Below are positions 1 through 9,588 of a stretch of DNA of 64,000 bases, one piece after another. A program made the position numbers and the translations under genes. The notes below the pieces were generated by a model, which worked only from the letters and a program-made list of their open reading frames with translations, had not been told where the DNA came from and searched no databases. Every line of letters begins with the position of its first letter. The stretch's first letter is position 1. The stretch is from the NCBI RefSeq assembly GCF_004798865.1, contig NW_025336259.1, positions 1,240,001 to 1,304,000 on the forward strand. Direction: 5' to 3'. Origin of the DNA: Varanus komodoensis (lineage: Eukaryota; Chordata; Lepidosauria; Squamata; Varanidae).

Positions 1-692
1 CTGCCCCGCGACGAGCCGGGCTTTGGCCCGTCCTGCACGGCGCCCTTGGCCCAGCGGGAGCCCTCCGTGGCCTCGGGGAGGGGGAGCATAGCCACGCGGT
101 GGAGCCCCTGCTTTGCCTCCCTGGGATCAGCCGTGGCGCCGTGAGCAGGCGTGATGGGGCACGTGCCAAAGGCCCCCTTCGCGTCGGGGCCCACGGAGGA
201 ACCCCGGAGGGTACCTTGCCTGAAACCGGGTGCCCGCCCTGCTCAGCATCTGCAGGTAAGACTGGACACCCCCCCCCACCCGAAGCCAGCTGTGGCCAGC
301 CCGTGCAGGCTCCATCAGGCGAAATCAGGGCTGGGGAAGGTGTGCTCTTCCAGATGTGCACGGACATCAGCTCCCATCAGCCCAAGCCAACCTAGCCAAA
401 GTTGAAAGCTGATGGGTGTGCCATTCAAGCAACACCTGGAGGGTCACATCTGGCCTGGATTAACCAAGAGTCTAACTCAGTAAACAGCTCCTTACATGCT
501 TTCTAATTAATCCCTCAATTAACTTCCCTAATTAGCTTCTTCCTAATTAAGTGCCCCAATTAGGTTGTTTCTGATTAATGACCTGTGATCTTCAAGATGT
601 TCTGGAAATGCAAAGGACTGAACCTTGGACAGATTGGGATGTAATTCCTGTTCTTCATAAGGGTGCAATTCACCCTCATTCTGGAAGTTACA
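1..692. other. Non-repeat left edge: GC-rich block, then AATTA-rich block
   Basis: No gene is recognised. The first 250 bases are GC- and CpG-rich and end in a good splice-donor match (CAG then GTAAGA, junction 255/256), but no reading frame upstream of it resembles a known protein and no acceptor is clear. Bases 500-585 hold six AATTA-type boxes at 13-16 base spacing, described under findings. The stretch ends where a CR1 3' tail begins. Confidence 0.4.
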
Positions 693-1350
693 AAGAAACA
701 TAGAAACAGAGCGAGTCAGAAGGCGTCTCCCAGGTCATCTAGTCTGACCTCCAGCACCAGCCGGCTTTGCTCACGACATGCCCACCATGTGCGCGTCCAG
801 CCTGTCCTTGAACACCCTCACCAATGGGGCTTCAACAACCCCCCGTGGAAGCCCATTCCACACCCTCGGGGTCCTGACTGTCAGGAAGTGCTTCCTGGCC
901 TCTAAATGGAACCTTGGCTCCCTGGGCTTTGCTCCATTGGAGCGTGTCCTGCCATCCTCTGCAGGGGAGAACAGGTCTCTACCCACCTCCGTGTGACACC
1001 CCCTCACATACCTGCATGTCGCCAAGAGATCCCCTCTGAGTCTCCTCTTCTCCAGGCTGAAGAGACCCAGTTCCCTCAGTCTCGCCTCATACGGCATCCC
1101 CTGCAAACCGGCCACCGACCTTGTGGCCCTACGCTGCACTGACTCCAACCTGGCTATATCCTTCCTGTAATGAGGGGCCCAAAACTGAGCACAATACTCC
1201 AGTTGCGGGCACACCAGAGTCGCATAGAGTGGCAGTAATACCTCTCTCGATCTGGAAGCCACACTTCTGGCTATGCAACCAAGGGTGGTGTTCGCCCTCT
1301 TGGCCACCGCATCACACGGCTGGCTCATGTTCAGCCTGCAGTCAACCAGG
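693..1350 (-). mobile_element. CR1 LINE, 3' end with open reading frame
   Basis: This is a 5'-truncated CR1 retrotransposon on the minus strand. An uninterrupted frame from 1328 down to 771 gives 185 residues of the reverse transcriptase C-terminus. Typical CR1 segments are visible in order: a LEYCAQFWAPHY block, LESVQRRATRSVAGLQG, RLRELGLFSLEKRRLRGDLL, and the closing VRVFKDRLDAHMVGMS. A short 3' UTR follows, with a tail of CTGTTTCTATGTTTCT type reading on the minus strand. The upstream half of the ORF, including the catalytic Asp-Asp pair, is absent, as is usual for CR1 copies. The intact frame suggests a fairly young copy. The similar copy at 25371-25880 is the same subfamily. Confidence 0.93.
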
Positions 1351-2132
1351 CTAAACTGCAGTCAGGTTGTTGACTGGCTTCCCACTGCAGCCACAGAGTG
1401 GGGCTGTGTCTCTCTAGGTCAGGAGGGGAGAACTGTCTTGGGACGGAGGGCAAATTGCCCCCCGCTCACACACCATGGGCCTGGTGACCTCAAGGACACG
1501 TCCGGGCCCAAAACACCTTGTTGGGAATGTCCCTCCTCCTGATGTCACCCCTTTTGATGGCAGGGCTGGGGACTCGCCGTGTGCCTCTCCTTCTGCAAAC
1601 CCCTCGCTGTGTCCCCAAGGGGATTCCCACAGGGACAGGCCTGGGGACTTAGCCCCGTCCCCTGGAGGAACCCGAGGGGGTGGCGTGGACAGAACTGAGG
1701 TGTCCCACCAGCTGGAGGTTCCGCACTTGCTTCCGGATAATCCACGTCAGTTTGTCTTTCCATCAGATTTACCTCCAAACAATTCAGCAATCTCAAAGTG
1801 GCATAGACGTTAAAAAGGACCTGCCCTGGTGACTGACGCTTGGCTGGGATCGCACAGGGCAAGGTGTACGGCTGTTGCCCTGGGGACAACTTGTTTCCAA
1901 ACCTAGGTGTGGACTTCCCAGGTGTGCTCTGCACACCAACACCAGGTGCAGCTGCTCATCCTTCCCGCAGACTTTTTCTGGAGTGACGTAAGTGAGAAAA
2001 TGGGCTACATATGGAAGATGAGATTGTCTGGGTGGGATCCCCCGTGAAACTCCATGAACAAAGTTGGGCAATTCAAAATAAAAGCACAATGAATATGTAT
2101 TTCGGAGTATCCTGGATTTTGGGAGGAGGTCC
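1351..2132. other. Unassigned sequence between CR1 and BovB
   Basis: Nothing is recognised here. There are several overlapping short open frames on both strands, none with a known domain, a plausible start context or splice signals. The composition is mixed and there is no clear repeat apart from the target-site copy at the right edge. Confidence 0.4.
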
Positions 2133-2887
2133 AAGTCCAGTCTGTTGCGAAGTCATGTCCAACCCATCGCGACCCCATGGACAACACTCCTCCAGGCCTT
2201 CCTGTCCTCCACCATCCCCGAAGTCCACCCAAGCTCACACCAACTGCTCCAGCCACCTCATCCTCTGCCGTCCCCTTCTTCTTTTGCCATCTATTCTTCC
2301 CAGCATCAGGCTCTTCTCCAGGGAGTCCTTCCTTCTCATTAGGGGACCAAAGTATTTGAGTTTCATCTTCAGCATCTGGCCTTCTAAAGAGCAGTCAGGG
2401 TTGATCTCCTCTAGGACTGACCGGTTTGATCGCCTTGCAGTCCAAGGGACTCGCAGGAGTCTCCTCCAGCACCACAATCCAAAGGCCTCAATCCTTCGGC
2501 GCTCAGCCTTCCTTATGGTCCAGCTTTCACAGCCATACATGGCAACTGGGAAAATCATAGCCTTGACTATACGCATTTTTGTTGGCAGGGTGATGTCTCT
2601 GCTTTTTAGTATGCTGTCTAGATTTGCCATAGCTTTCCTCCTCAGGAGCAAGCGTCTTTTAATTTCTTGGCTGCAGTCCCCGTCTGCGGTGATCTTGGAG
2701 CCCAGGAAAATAAAATCTGTCACCACCTCCATTTCTTCCCCGTCTATTTGCCAGGAAGTGACGGGACCAGATACCATGATCTTAGTTTTCTTAATGTTGA
2801 GTTTCAAGCCAACTTTTGTGCTCTCCTCCTTCACCCACATCAAGAGGCACTTTAGTTCCTCTTCACTTTCTGCCATAAGTCCAGTCT
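2133..2887 (-). mobile_element. BovB (RTE clade) LINE, 5'-truncated, with target-site duplication
   Basis: This is the 3' end of a BovB retrotransposon on the minus strand. The translated frame from 2876 to 2235 matches the known BovB ORF C-terminus, with MAESEEELKCLLMWVKEE, LKLNIKKTKIM, TDFIFLGSKITADGDCSQEI, AMYGCESWTIRKAE and LWCWRRLLRVPWTARRSN in order. The frame then shifts, and the remaining GVSLGGLRG..MGSRWVGHDF part continues in another frame. The copy is bounded by an exact 11-base direct repeat, AAGTCCAGTCT, at 2133-2143 and 2877-2887, so the inserted part is 2144-2876. It was truncated on arrival exactly at the MAESEEE codons. BovB is known from squamates and, by horizontal transfer, from ruminants. 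Confidence 0.96.
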
Positions 2888-2944
2888 AGAGTGGTCCAAA
2901 ATGAGGAAAAGCCCCCTGGGCTGGTGTGTCACACCCATAATTAC

Positions 2945-3499
2945 ATCTTGCTGGAGTTGGTGTGGCGTAATGATTATATTTTTCTGTTTTCAATGTGTTT
3001 TTAAATTGTGCATTGATAACTTTTATGATGTTTTAATGGTGTATTTGGGGACTGCAGGTGGCACAGTGGTTTAAACCGCTGTGCTGCTGGGCTGGTTGAT
3101 CGAAAGGTCGCCGGTTCGAATCTACACAAGGGGGTGAGCTCCCATTGCTCCGTCCCAGCTCCTGCCAACCTTGCAGTCCGAAAGCCTGCAAATGCAAGTG
3201 GATGAAAAGGTACCACTTCGGTGGGCAGGTAACAGCGTTCCGTGCACCTCGGTGTTCAGTCATGCCGGCCACGTGAGCACGGAGACCGTCTGCGGACAAG
3301 CGCTGGCTCCCTCGGCCAGGAAATGGAGCTGAGCACCGCCCCCGAGAGTCAGGCATGACTGGACGTAATGTCAAGGGGAAACCTTTACCTTTACTTTAAT
3401 GGTGTATTTTATCTTGTTTTTAAAATATGCTGCTGTGAACCACCCAGAGAGCATCAGCTGTTGGGCGATATAGGAGTCAAATCAACAAATAAATCAAAG
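2945..3499 (+). mobile_element. L2-type LINE 3' tail, split by a SINE
   Basis: The flanks of the SINE at 3047-3394 are two halves of one L2-like 3' UTR. The left half has T-rich ATTTTAAATTGTG-type sequence. The right half has the usual closing block GTGAACCACCCAGAGAGC, a loop, TTGGGCGATATAGGA, and an AACAAATAAATC tail. The stem pairs only partly, so this is an old copy. There is no coding sequence in it. Confidence 0.6.
3032..3409 (+). mobile_element. Sauria-type SINE (tRNA head, BovB-like tail) with target-site duplication
   Basis: This is a near full-length SINE at 3047-3394. The head contains pol III boxes: GTGGCACAGTGGTTTAAAC as the A-box region and GGTTCGAATC as the B box. A body of about 230 bases follows, then a tail region with CATGACTGGACGTAATGTC and a TTTACC repeat, the type known to be shared with BovB. 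It is flanked by the exact 15-base duplication TTTAATGGTGTATTT at 3032-3046 and 3395-3409. It sits inside an L2 3' tail. BovB enzymes are the expected source of its mobility. The family name rests on memory of the consensus. Confidence 0.85.
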
Positions 3500-3500
3500 A

Positions 3501-3660
3501 ATGGTTAGAGTGTTGAGCTGGGACTCAGGCGCTCTGGGCCCTGGTCCCCCTCGGCCAGGAGGTTTTTGAGCCAGTCGCTCACACTCAGACGTGCCTCCCT
3601 CACAGGGTTGTTGCTTTGAGGATACAATGGAAGGTGGATCAGGTAAGCCACCCTGGATTA
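3501..3660 (+). mobile_element. Degenerate tRNA-derived SINE (L2-tail type)
   Basis: Recognisable parts are TTGAGCTGGGACTCAGG from the tRNA head, a decayed CCTCGGCC region, GAGCCAGTCGCTCACACTC, and CCTCACAGGGTTGTTG followed by GAGGATA. This is the same family as the well-preserved copies at 30799 and 52205, but with many changes, so it is an older insertion. Confidence 0.65.
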
Positions 3661-4222
3661 ATTAAGAGCATCAGAAGAGCTTCAGGTGACCCCTTTGGGC
3701 TGTAGTACTAGGCTAGAGAGAGGAGAATGTATCCCTCTCCACTTCCTCTGCCCCATACAGAATTTTGTACCCGTCTCTCCTGATTCCCTGTTTTTCTCAT
3801 CTGAAGCAGTGGTTTTTGACCACCGGTCCACCGACTGGTGGAGGCCCACGCGAGATTTCTGCCAGTCCGTGGTGGGGCTGCGACCCATGTGCCACAGACT
3901 GGCATGGGGGCTGGCTGTGCTCTCTTCCTCGGTTAGCATTGTGTTCACCAGGGGTGCGCCAGTGCCACCGTGGGGGGTGGGGGGCATGGGGGAGAGAGAC
4001 AGCGCTGGGAGCCAGCTAGTTTCGGCATTTTCTTCTTTTGTTGGCATTCTTTGTTGCTCAGTTTCTGGATGTTTTGGAGAATTCTCATTTTTTTGGTGCT
4101 GTGTTTGGAAACTAATGCACGGAGTTCTGCATGATGCGTGTGGTGCTTTTTGTTTTGGCCTGAGTGGTCCCCAGCGTGGTTTTTCTGTTCTTGCCAGTCT
4201 CCAGCTGCAGAAAGGTTGCAAA
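3661..4222. other. Unassigned sequence
   Basis: No gene or clear transposon is recognised. Bases 3805-3995 contain several short inverted words (ACCACCGGTCC, CCGACTGGTGG, CCAGTCCGTGGTGGGG) reminiscent of terminal parts of a DNA-transposon remnant, but I could not define ends. Open frames on both strands here look like chance. Confidence 0.35.
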
Positions 4223-4540
4223 CCGCCGAGCTAAACAATCCATCCGTTGTAACCTTTCCTTTAAGGGGAGTTGCTGCAGACCTTGGGTCATGTTCCTGGC
4301 CCTCCTCCGTGCTTTTTCCAACTCAATCTTGTCCTTTTCCAGGTGCGACACCCAGATCTGCTGACAACAGTCCACGTGTGGTCGCACCAAAGATTTGCGT
4401 GAAGGCAGCACGATCCCTGCAGTTTCATTTTTCATCCCTTCTCTAATTTTGCCCAATATGGACTTGGACGCTTTCACAGTCGCTGCACAGCAGGCCGAAG
4501 TCCCTGGCCTTTTAAGGAGCAAGGAACAAAGACGGGAGAG
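4223..4540 (-). mobile_element. CR1/L3-like LINE fragment (old)
   Basis: The minus-strand translation shows a decayed LINE reverse-transcriptase C-terminal block: KASKSILGKIREGMKNETAG, then LVRPHVDCCQQIWVSHLEKDK, ELEKARRRARNMTQGLQQL and KERLQRM. The order and spacing match CR1-clade proteins, but the residues differ from the CR1 subfamily at 771-1328, so this is another lineage. Fragments of similar type lie at 35760-36220 and 57280-57620. Confidence 0.7.
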
Positions 4541-4654
4541 CTCTGCCTGGAGGAATTTAACTCCTCGGATTTTAAGGGCAGGTGATACAGGGAGGAGAAG
4601 TGCTGGCAGAAAGAACAGACATGGGGAGAATACGTGTTGAGTTCAGTTCCGAGC

Positions 4655-4800
4655 ACTTGAGAACTCAGGAACAGCCCTGCTGGATCAGGGCCCAGGGTCC
4701 ATCTGGTCCAGTCTACACCGTGCTCATGTAGCTGCCCACGTAAAACTCACCGGTAGGCAAGGAGTGCAATGGGACATTGATGTCCCTCTGTAAGTCCCTC
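4655..4800 (-). mobile_element. CR1 3' UTR fragment
   Basis: The sequence GAACAGCCCTGCTGGATCAG followed by GGTCCATCTGGTCCAG is the reverse complement of a common squamate CR1 3' end. Only the extreme 3' part is present. It lies back to back with the plus-strand CR1 piece that follows. Confidence 0.55.
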
Positions 4801-4804
4801 AAAG

Positions 4805-5115
4805 GCTGTCACAAGAGGAAGGTCAAGATCTCTTCCTGCTGATGCCAGAGTGCAGGACACGGAATAAGCAGTTCAAGCTGCGACAACCCAGATTCAGGCT
4901 GGACATCAGGAAAAGCTTCCTCACTGGCAGAGCAAGACGGCAGTGGGACCAGCTGCCTGGAGAGGTGGGGGGCTCTCCCACACTGGGGGCATCCAAGGCG
5001 AAACTGGGCAGCCACCTGAGTGGGACGGTGTGACTTGGTGTCCTGCAACAGCAGGGGGTGGACTAGATGGCCTTCCCGGCCCCTTCTGACTCTACTCTTC
5101 TATGCTTCTATGAAT
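4805..5115 (+). mobile_element. CR1 LINE 3' end
   Basis: The plus-strand frame shows the CR1 closing part: QFKLRQPRFRLDIRKSFLTG, then RRQWDQLPGEVG and a KAKLGSHLSGTV end. It is followed by a 3' UTR with GGACTAGATGGCC and CCCCTTCTGACTCTAC, and a TTCTATGCTTCTATGAA tail. The tail repeats show that the true 3' end is reached. 5'-truncated and moderately decayed. Confidence 0.82.
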
Positions 5116-7162
5116 TATAGCAACCTCCACATCATGTGGAGATATGTGCAGGGGTATAATGAGTTGGATCCTGGGGTGGCATGGGGCCATCCAGACTACA
5201 AGCCATGGACAGCGGCCTCTCCATGAGTGCTTTGAAGGCCAGCTGGAATGGTGACCGTCACAGATTTCATAATTTATGCACTGTGTGACAAAGAACAGGA
5301 TCTAAATTCTGGCCACAGGCCTGTTACCTGAGCCTGGGACACCCTGAAGGTTCCTCGCCTGCCCCCATCAGCTGTATTAGGGCTCCTTTTCAGCATGGAG
5401 ACCTGCACAGGTAACCAAACCAAAGGTGCCATCCACCCTTTGGAGGGTGGCTAATCTTAGCTGACCGGGCAGATTACGTTACAGAGGTCAGTCCAAACTT
5501 TCCAGACCTCTTTGCAGACCTTCTGCATCATCCCAAGCTTTTTACCCGCTGCGTTTTAGCTGTCTTGATTTCCCCTTCTGCTTTCACGTGCTGTTTTTAC
5601 TGTTCCTTCTTGTATTACTAAACTCTGTTTTTGATGTTTTATTGCAAGACACCTTGAGACGGGAAGGGATCGATGGAACAGAAAGCCTTGCCGTAAAGGT
5701 GAAATATCGATCAGTCCAGAGGGAAGCTGCAAACTTGCGCCACCCTCTCAAGTCACCGCAGAGGCCACACACGGAGGACATGACCCAGTGCAAATTTAGT
5801 CCCACAAGGGGCCTACAATTCCCTGCATGCTCTAAACTTGCAAAGGATTCTTCCTGTAATAGCATATGACCAGGCAGAGCTGGCCAAAAGAACAGCCCCA
5901 TCTGCCTTCCTAGCAAGGATCTTGAATTAAGCAGCTTACATAATCTTTCGAGGAGACGTGTCCTAGGACCATTCCTGAATGCTTCCGATTTGCTTCACGT
6001 TAGTGATGCCAAAAAAACAATTTCACCAGCTTGCTGCTTTTTCATCCCTTTTTCTTCCTAGCAATATCCGAAATAGCATCTCTGCTCCCCAAAATCAACG
6101 TGATGTGGCAAACCGGTAAAGCCACTCAAAATCCAGGCTTCAAAAGAGGGTGGCAGAACATTTCCATGGCTCAGCATCTGCATCCCTCTGCCTGTCGATA
6201 TTGTTCCGCGAAAATTCCTGCCACTGAGAATTTTGCTCCTGCGTCTTTACACGTTGGGAAGCAGGTGCAGCCGTTACGAGAGCCAAGTCAGGCACGACGC
6301 TTCGTTTCCAGCTCTGCTTTTGCATCTGACTGTCAGTTCTGAGCCTCCTCCCTGGCAAGCTTACGTAACCACTTGAGCTGGGTGCCCAATCTTTTACAGC
6401 CCTGGTGGCAAAATAATTCAACCAGGGACAGAAAAGTAGCTTTCCAATTAAACACACACCGGATGAAGTTAGCAATTACACACATACAGACGTGCCACGT
6501 GAAGTGTCTGCCGTTTGGGCTCAGAGCCACAAACTCCAAAGGGAATGCAAAGAGGGCCTCTCTCAGCCCCAGGACTCTTGCAGAACAACTTCTGTGAGGG
6601 GAAAACCTTCCTTCCTTGCATGCACACACACATGGAAAACACTTTGGCCCCGCTCACGTGGTCCTATAAAAGGATTATCCATCTGCTGCTACAGATTTTG
6701 ACCCCCTGTGACCTGCGAGACTTTGCTGAGACAAACCCCAGTCAGCTGATGCATCTCTGCACACTCATTAAGAGAATTATATTTCTGCTGACATTCAGTT
6801 TGTGGCTGCAAAAGGAGGGGAGACGAGGCAAAAGGAGAGATGCAGGAATAAGAGGCAGAAGCAGTGGAATTGTTGGGTTTATGTAACAGGGAATTAAACA
6901 TGTTTTTTCAGAAAGCAAAGAAAGAATGTTCTCTTTCTGTATCCTGTTTACCTGGTGATTTAATCCCCGGCGAAGAGGAATTGAAATCCCTCGACAGCTC
7001 TTGTTTCCTTTTTTTAAAACACACTTATGTCATTCACTGAATGGAAACTACATTTGCCGTCATCCGGACTTGTTTACTGTGAGGTGTGTTAGTTTTGGAT
7101 ATACCTCGAGGCAAGACTGAGGTGCATCTGAGTGCCCTCAAGGCTACAGGTTTACCTGTGAG
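5116..7162. other. Mostly unique sequence, AT-rich in the right half
   Basis: No exon is recognised. Bases 5555-5680 may be a decayed LINE tail (GTTTTATTGCAAGACACCTTGAGAC). From about 6030 to 7130 the sequence is repeat-free and AT-rich, with long runs of non-repetitive words such as CTCATTAAGAGAATTATATTTCTGCTGACATTC broken only by my own segmentation. Such blocks could be conserved non-coding DNA, but that needs an alignment. Confidence 0.4.
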
Positions 7163-7628
7163 TTGGAAAAGATACAGAGAAGAGCAGCAGATTGAACTGG
7201 GGGCTGGAGCAGCTCCCCTGTGAGGAAGGGTACAATGACTGGGACTGCTCAGCTTGGGAAAAAAATGAGGGGGAGACAGGAAGGGGTGCCCAGGGTCATC
7301 CCGTGAAGCTAAGAGGTGGGAGGGCTAGGGCAGATCAGAGGAGGTCCTTCACACGGCCTGTAGTTGAATTGTGAAATTTGCTGCCGTGGGATGGCTGCCA
7401 ATCCGGATGGCTTCAAAAAGGGATCGGACAGATTCGTGAGGGAGGAGGCGATCCGTGGCTACTAGGCTTGCTGGCCGTGGACTGCCTCCTCCTCCAGAGA
7501 TGGCGTGCCTGGGGGGCTGCTGAGGGGCTCAGCAGGAGGGGGTCTTACACCCATCCTGCTGGAGGGACCCCATGGGCAACCAGGTGCCGCCGTGTGTACA
7601 GAGCGCTGGGATGGATGGACCTTGGTTT
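7163..7628 (+). mobile_element. CR1 LINE 3' end (second subfamily)
   Basis: Decayed CR1 closing sequence. It begins GAAAAGATACAGAGAAGAGC (a QRRAA block), passes through TTGCTGCCGTGGGATG, GGCTTCAAAAAGGGATCGGA and GTGGCTACTAGGC, and ends in a 3' UTR with GTGTACAGAGCGCTGGGATG and GATGGACCTTGG. The 3' UTR is the type seen in reverse at 63690-63990 and 49184-49640, and differs from the CR1 subfamily at 693-1350. Confidence 0.72.
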
Positions 7629-8184
7629 CCTATATTCATATTTCCTTCCAAGAACATGTCACACTCCATCGTGCGGAGCAATTCAAGCTGATGCACGTCC
7701 TTCTCTGTAAATTTTCTCACACCAGGGAGGGCAGAGCTGTGGGCAGGTGCCACCCTGGCTCTGTTTGCTCTCCCCATGGCTCCCCCTCTAACCACTAGGC
7801 TGGACTCTCACTGCATGCCACACCACTAGCCTTCCGATTCCCAGAGCCTGGCGTTTGCTCCAGCAAGCAGCCTGCTGACAGGACGCCCATCGCTTGACGG
7901 GTTTTCTGATCGGCTGCTGACAGCTGGGCAGAACAGAATCCCACGGGCAGGATTGCACATCTCCGAAGCACCGGCAGGTTCCTGGTGCTTCCCTGAGGGC
8001 GTCTTTCCTTTATTCTTTTAGCTGCCCAGACCAAAGGATAAAGAAAGAGAGCAAAAAAATGGCTCCGGGAGATCCTCTTGCTTCTGTTGGTTTACTACTT
8101 TATCTTCTTTGAAAGATCACACTCTTCTTCTGAAAGAATCCAAGGTAATGAAGGCACTATAAAAATGAAAGGCTGTGATTGCAC
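7629..8184. other. Unassigned sequence
   Basis: No gene or complete repeat is recognised. A short CCTCTAACCACTAGGCTGGA at 7786-7805 resembles the reverse of a tRNA SINE head. The remainder appears unique. Confidence 0.35.
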
Positions 8185-8400
8185 GCTCTGGGGAGCGTGG
8201 ATGCTGGACAGGGGACCTGTGAGATCTGGGTTCAAGTCCCCACCTGACCATGTGTTCACACACTCAGCCTGAGCTAAGCCCGTTTCATCCTCACAACAAC
8301 CCTGCGGAGTAGGTTAGGCTGAGAATCAGTGACTGGCCCAAAGTTGCCCAGGGAGCTTCGTGATCTCCCAAGTCAGCGTTCTGATTGCTGGACCACTTGT
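8185..8400. mobile_element. Two partial tRNA SINEs in opposite orientation
   Basis: Bases 8190-8262 hold a plus-strand tRNA-like head with GATCTGGGTTCAAGTCCCC (B box). Bases 8283-8400 hold minus-strand SINE body, TCACAACAACCCTGCGGAGTAGG and GACTGGCCCAAAGT, ending in a reversed head. Both are partial and decayed, and belong to the L2-tail SINE family. Confidence 0.6.
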
Positions 8401-8639
8401 TCCCCGGCCAGCCTTTATCTCCACGAAGTTCAGGGCACCACATACTTCGCCCCAGCGAAAAATTTACCCTCACAACGCCCCTATGAAGCCGTTCGGGGCG
8501 CCCAAGTGAGCGCCACTGTGGAGGGGAGACGGGCATGCTGGAAGAGCAGCAGAGGAAGGGGCTGCTGAGGCAGGACTCCAAGCTCAAGCATCCCCAGCAG
8601 CTGGCTGGCCGAAGGCCTCCAGCGTGGGAGAGCCCTCCA

Positions 8640-9145
8640 CCTGCCCAGGTCACTGGTTCCACTGTCAGGAAGTTCTTCCTGATACCTAGCCGGAATCTGG
8701 CTTCCCGCAACCTGAGCCCATAATTCCGCGTCCTGCACTCTGGGACGATGGAGGAGAGATCCTGGCCTCCCTCTTCGCCACAGCCTTTCAAGCACCTGAA
8801 GAAGGCTTCCCTCAGTCTTCCCATCTCTCCTCGCAGGGCTTCGTTTCCAGTCCCGGGGTCATCCCTGTTTCCCCATCCTCTGAACCCTTTCCAGCTTGTC
8901 TTTCTTGGCCAGGGCGACTTCTTTTATATTGTTATTTATTTTATATTGTTATTTTACATTTTATATTGTTGTTATTGTTATTTTTAATGTTGCGAGCCGC
9001 CCCGAGGCTTCGGCGAATGGGACGGCATATAAATGTTTTCATAAATAAATAAATAAAAATAAATAAACTGTGGTGCCCAGAACTGGAGCAAGGACTCAAG
9101 CCGAGGCCTAACCAGAGCCGAGAAGAGGGGGAGTTGGACTTGGCC
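8640..9145 (-). mobile_element. CR1 LINE fragment, interrupted by an L2 tail
   Basis: The minus-strand translation gives MGRLREAFFRCLKGCGEEGG, then CRTRNYGLRLREARFRLGIR and KNFLTV, standard CR1 C-terminal sequence. The upstream CR1 part resumes at 9067 with ACTGTGGTGCCCAGAACTGG and GAGGCCTAACCAGAGC. Bases 8907-9066 are a foreign L2 3' end that splits it. The flanking CR1 words join smoothly across the insertion, showing that CR1 was there first. Confidence 0.8.
8907..9066 (+). mobile_element. L2 LINE 3' tail nested in CR1
   Basis: About 160 bases, severely 5'-truncated. It starts GGCCAGGGCGACTTCT (compare GGCCAGGTCGACTCAT near 45136). A T-rich stretch follows, then the closing hairpin GCCGCCCC, loop, and GGACGGC with one change, then an AAATAAATAAAT tail. 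There is no coding sequence. It belongs to the same subfamily as the copies at 16461, 44785 and 9948. Confidence 0.85.
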
Positions 9146-9320
9146 TGATTTGGAAGTGATAGTGAAAAGAGTCCAAAATGGCCGACGCATTTTGCCCCTT
9201 TCGCGGCCGCGTCGCTCCTGTTGACTCGTCTTCTGCTTGCGACCTGCAATTCCAAGCTCCTCCTCGCTTGAGTCGAGACCCCGTCCTGCAACCCGAACCA
9301 TCCTGGCCCAGAACTGTAAA

Positions 9321-9466
9321 CCCAGCCTTCCCCAAAGTGGTACCCTCCATATGTTTTACACTGCAATCCCATCATCCCCAGCTGGCATGGCGAATTCTCA
9401 GGGATGATGGGCATGCTAGCCAAAAGCCCTGGGGGGGGGGGTGCACCATGTCAGGGGAGGCTGCTC
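9321..9466. repeat. Palindromic MITE-like repeat, full copy
   Basis: The left arm AGCCTTCCCCAAAGTGGTACC and the right arm, whose reverse complement begins AGCAGCCTCCCCTGACATGG, are imperfect inverted repeats. Inside are CATCATCCCCAGCTGGCATGGC and its partner GGGATGATGGGCATGCTAGCC, so the whole element can fold into a long hairpin. An 11-base G run lies at 9431-9441. Similar half or full copies recur across the window. The structure is that of a non-autonomous DNA transposon, but I do not know the family name. Confidence 0.6.
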
Positions 9467-9492
9467 TAGCCACTGGTCCTCAGTCGCATGCC

Positions 9493-9588
9493 GAGATTTT
9501 CCAAGTGGGAATTTCTGCAAATCTGTAGAAATCTCACAGCGAGATTTTCCAAGTGGGAATTTCTGCAAATCTGTAGAAATCTCACAGC
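9493..9588. repeat. Perfect 48-bp tandem duplication
   Basis: The unit at 9493-9540, starting GAGATTTTCCAAGTGGGAAT and ending AAATCTCACAGC, is repeated without a change at 9541-9588. Each unit is bounded inside by GAGATTT and AAATCTC, a 7-base inverted repeat, so each can form a hairpin. Identity of the copies implies a recent duplication or gene conversion. There is no link to a gene. Confidence 0.95.

Noticed and set aside
2011-2889. A 292-codon plus-strand open frame
   Set aside because: It is the antisense of the BovB reverse transcriptase end; the minus strand carries the real homology.
3805-3995. DNA-transposon remnant with inverted words
   Set aside because: The words are short and I could not place terminal repeats or a target duplication.
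9493-9588. CRISPR-like repeat
   Set aside because: There are only two adjacent units with no spacers, in a vertebrate genome.
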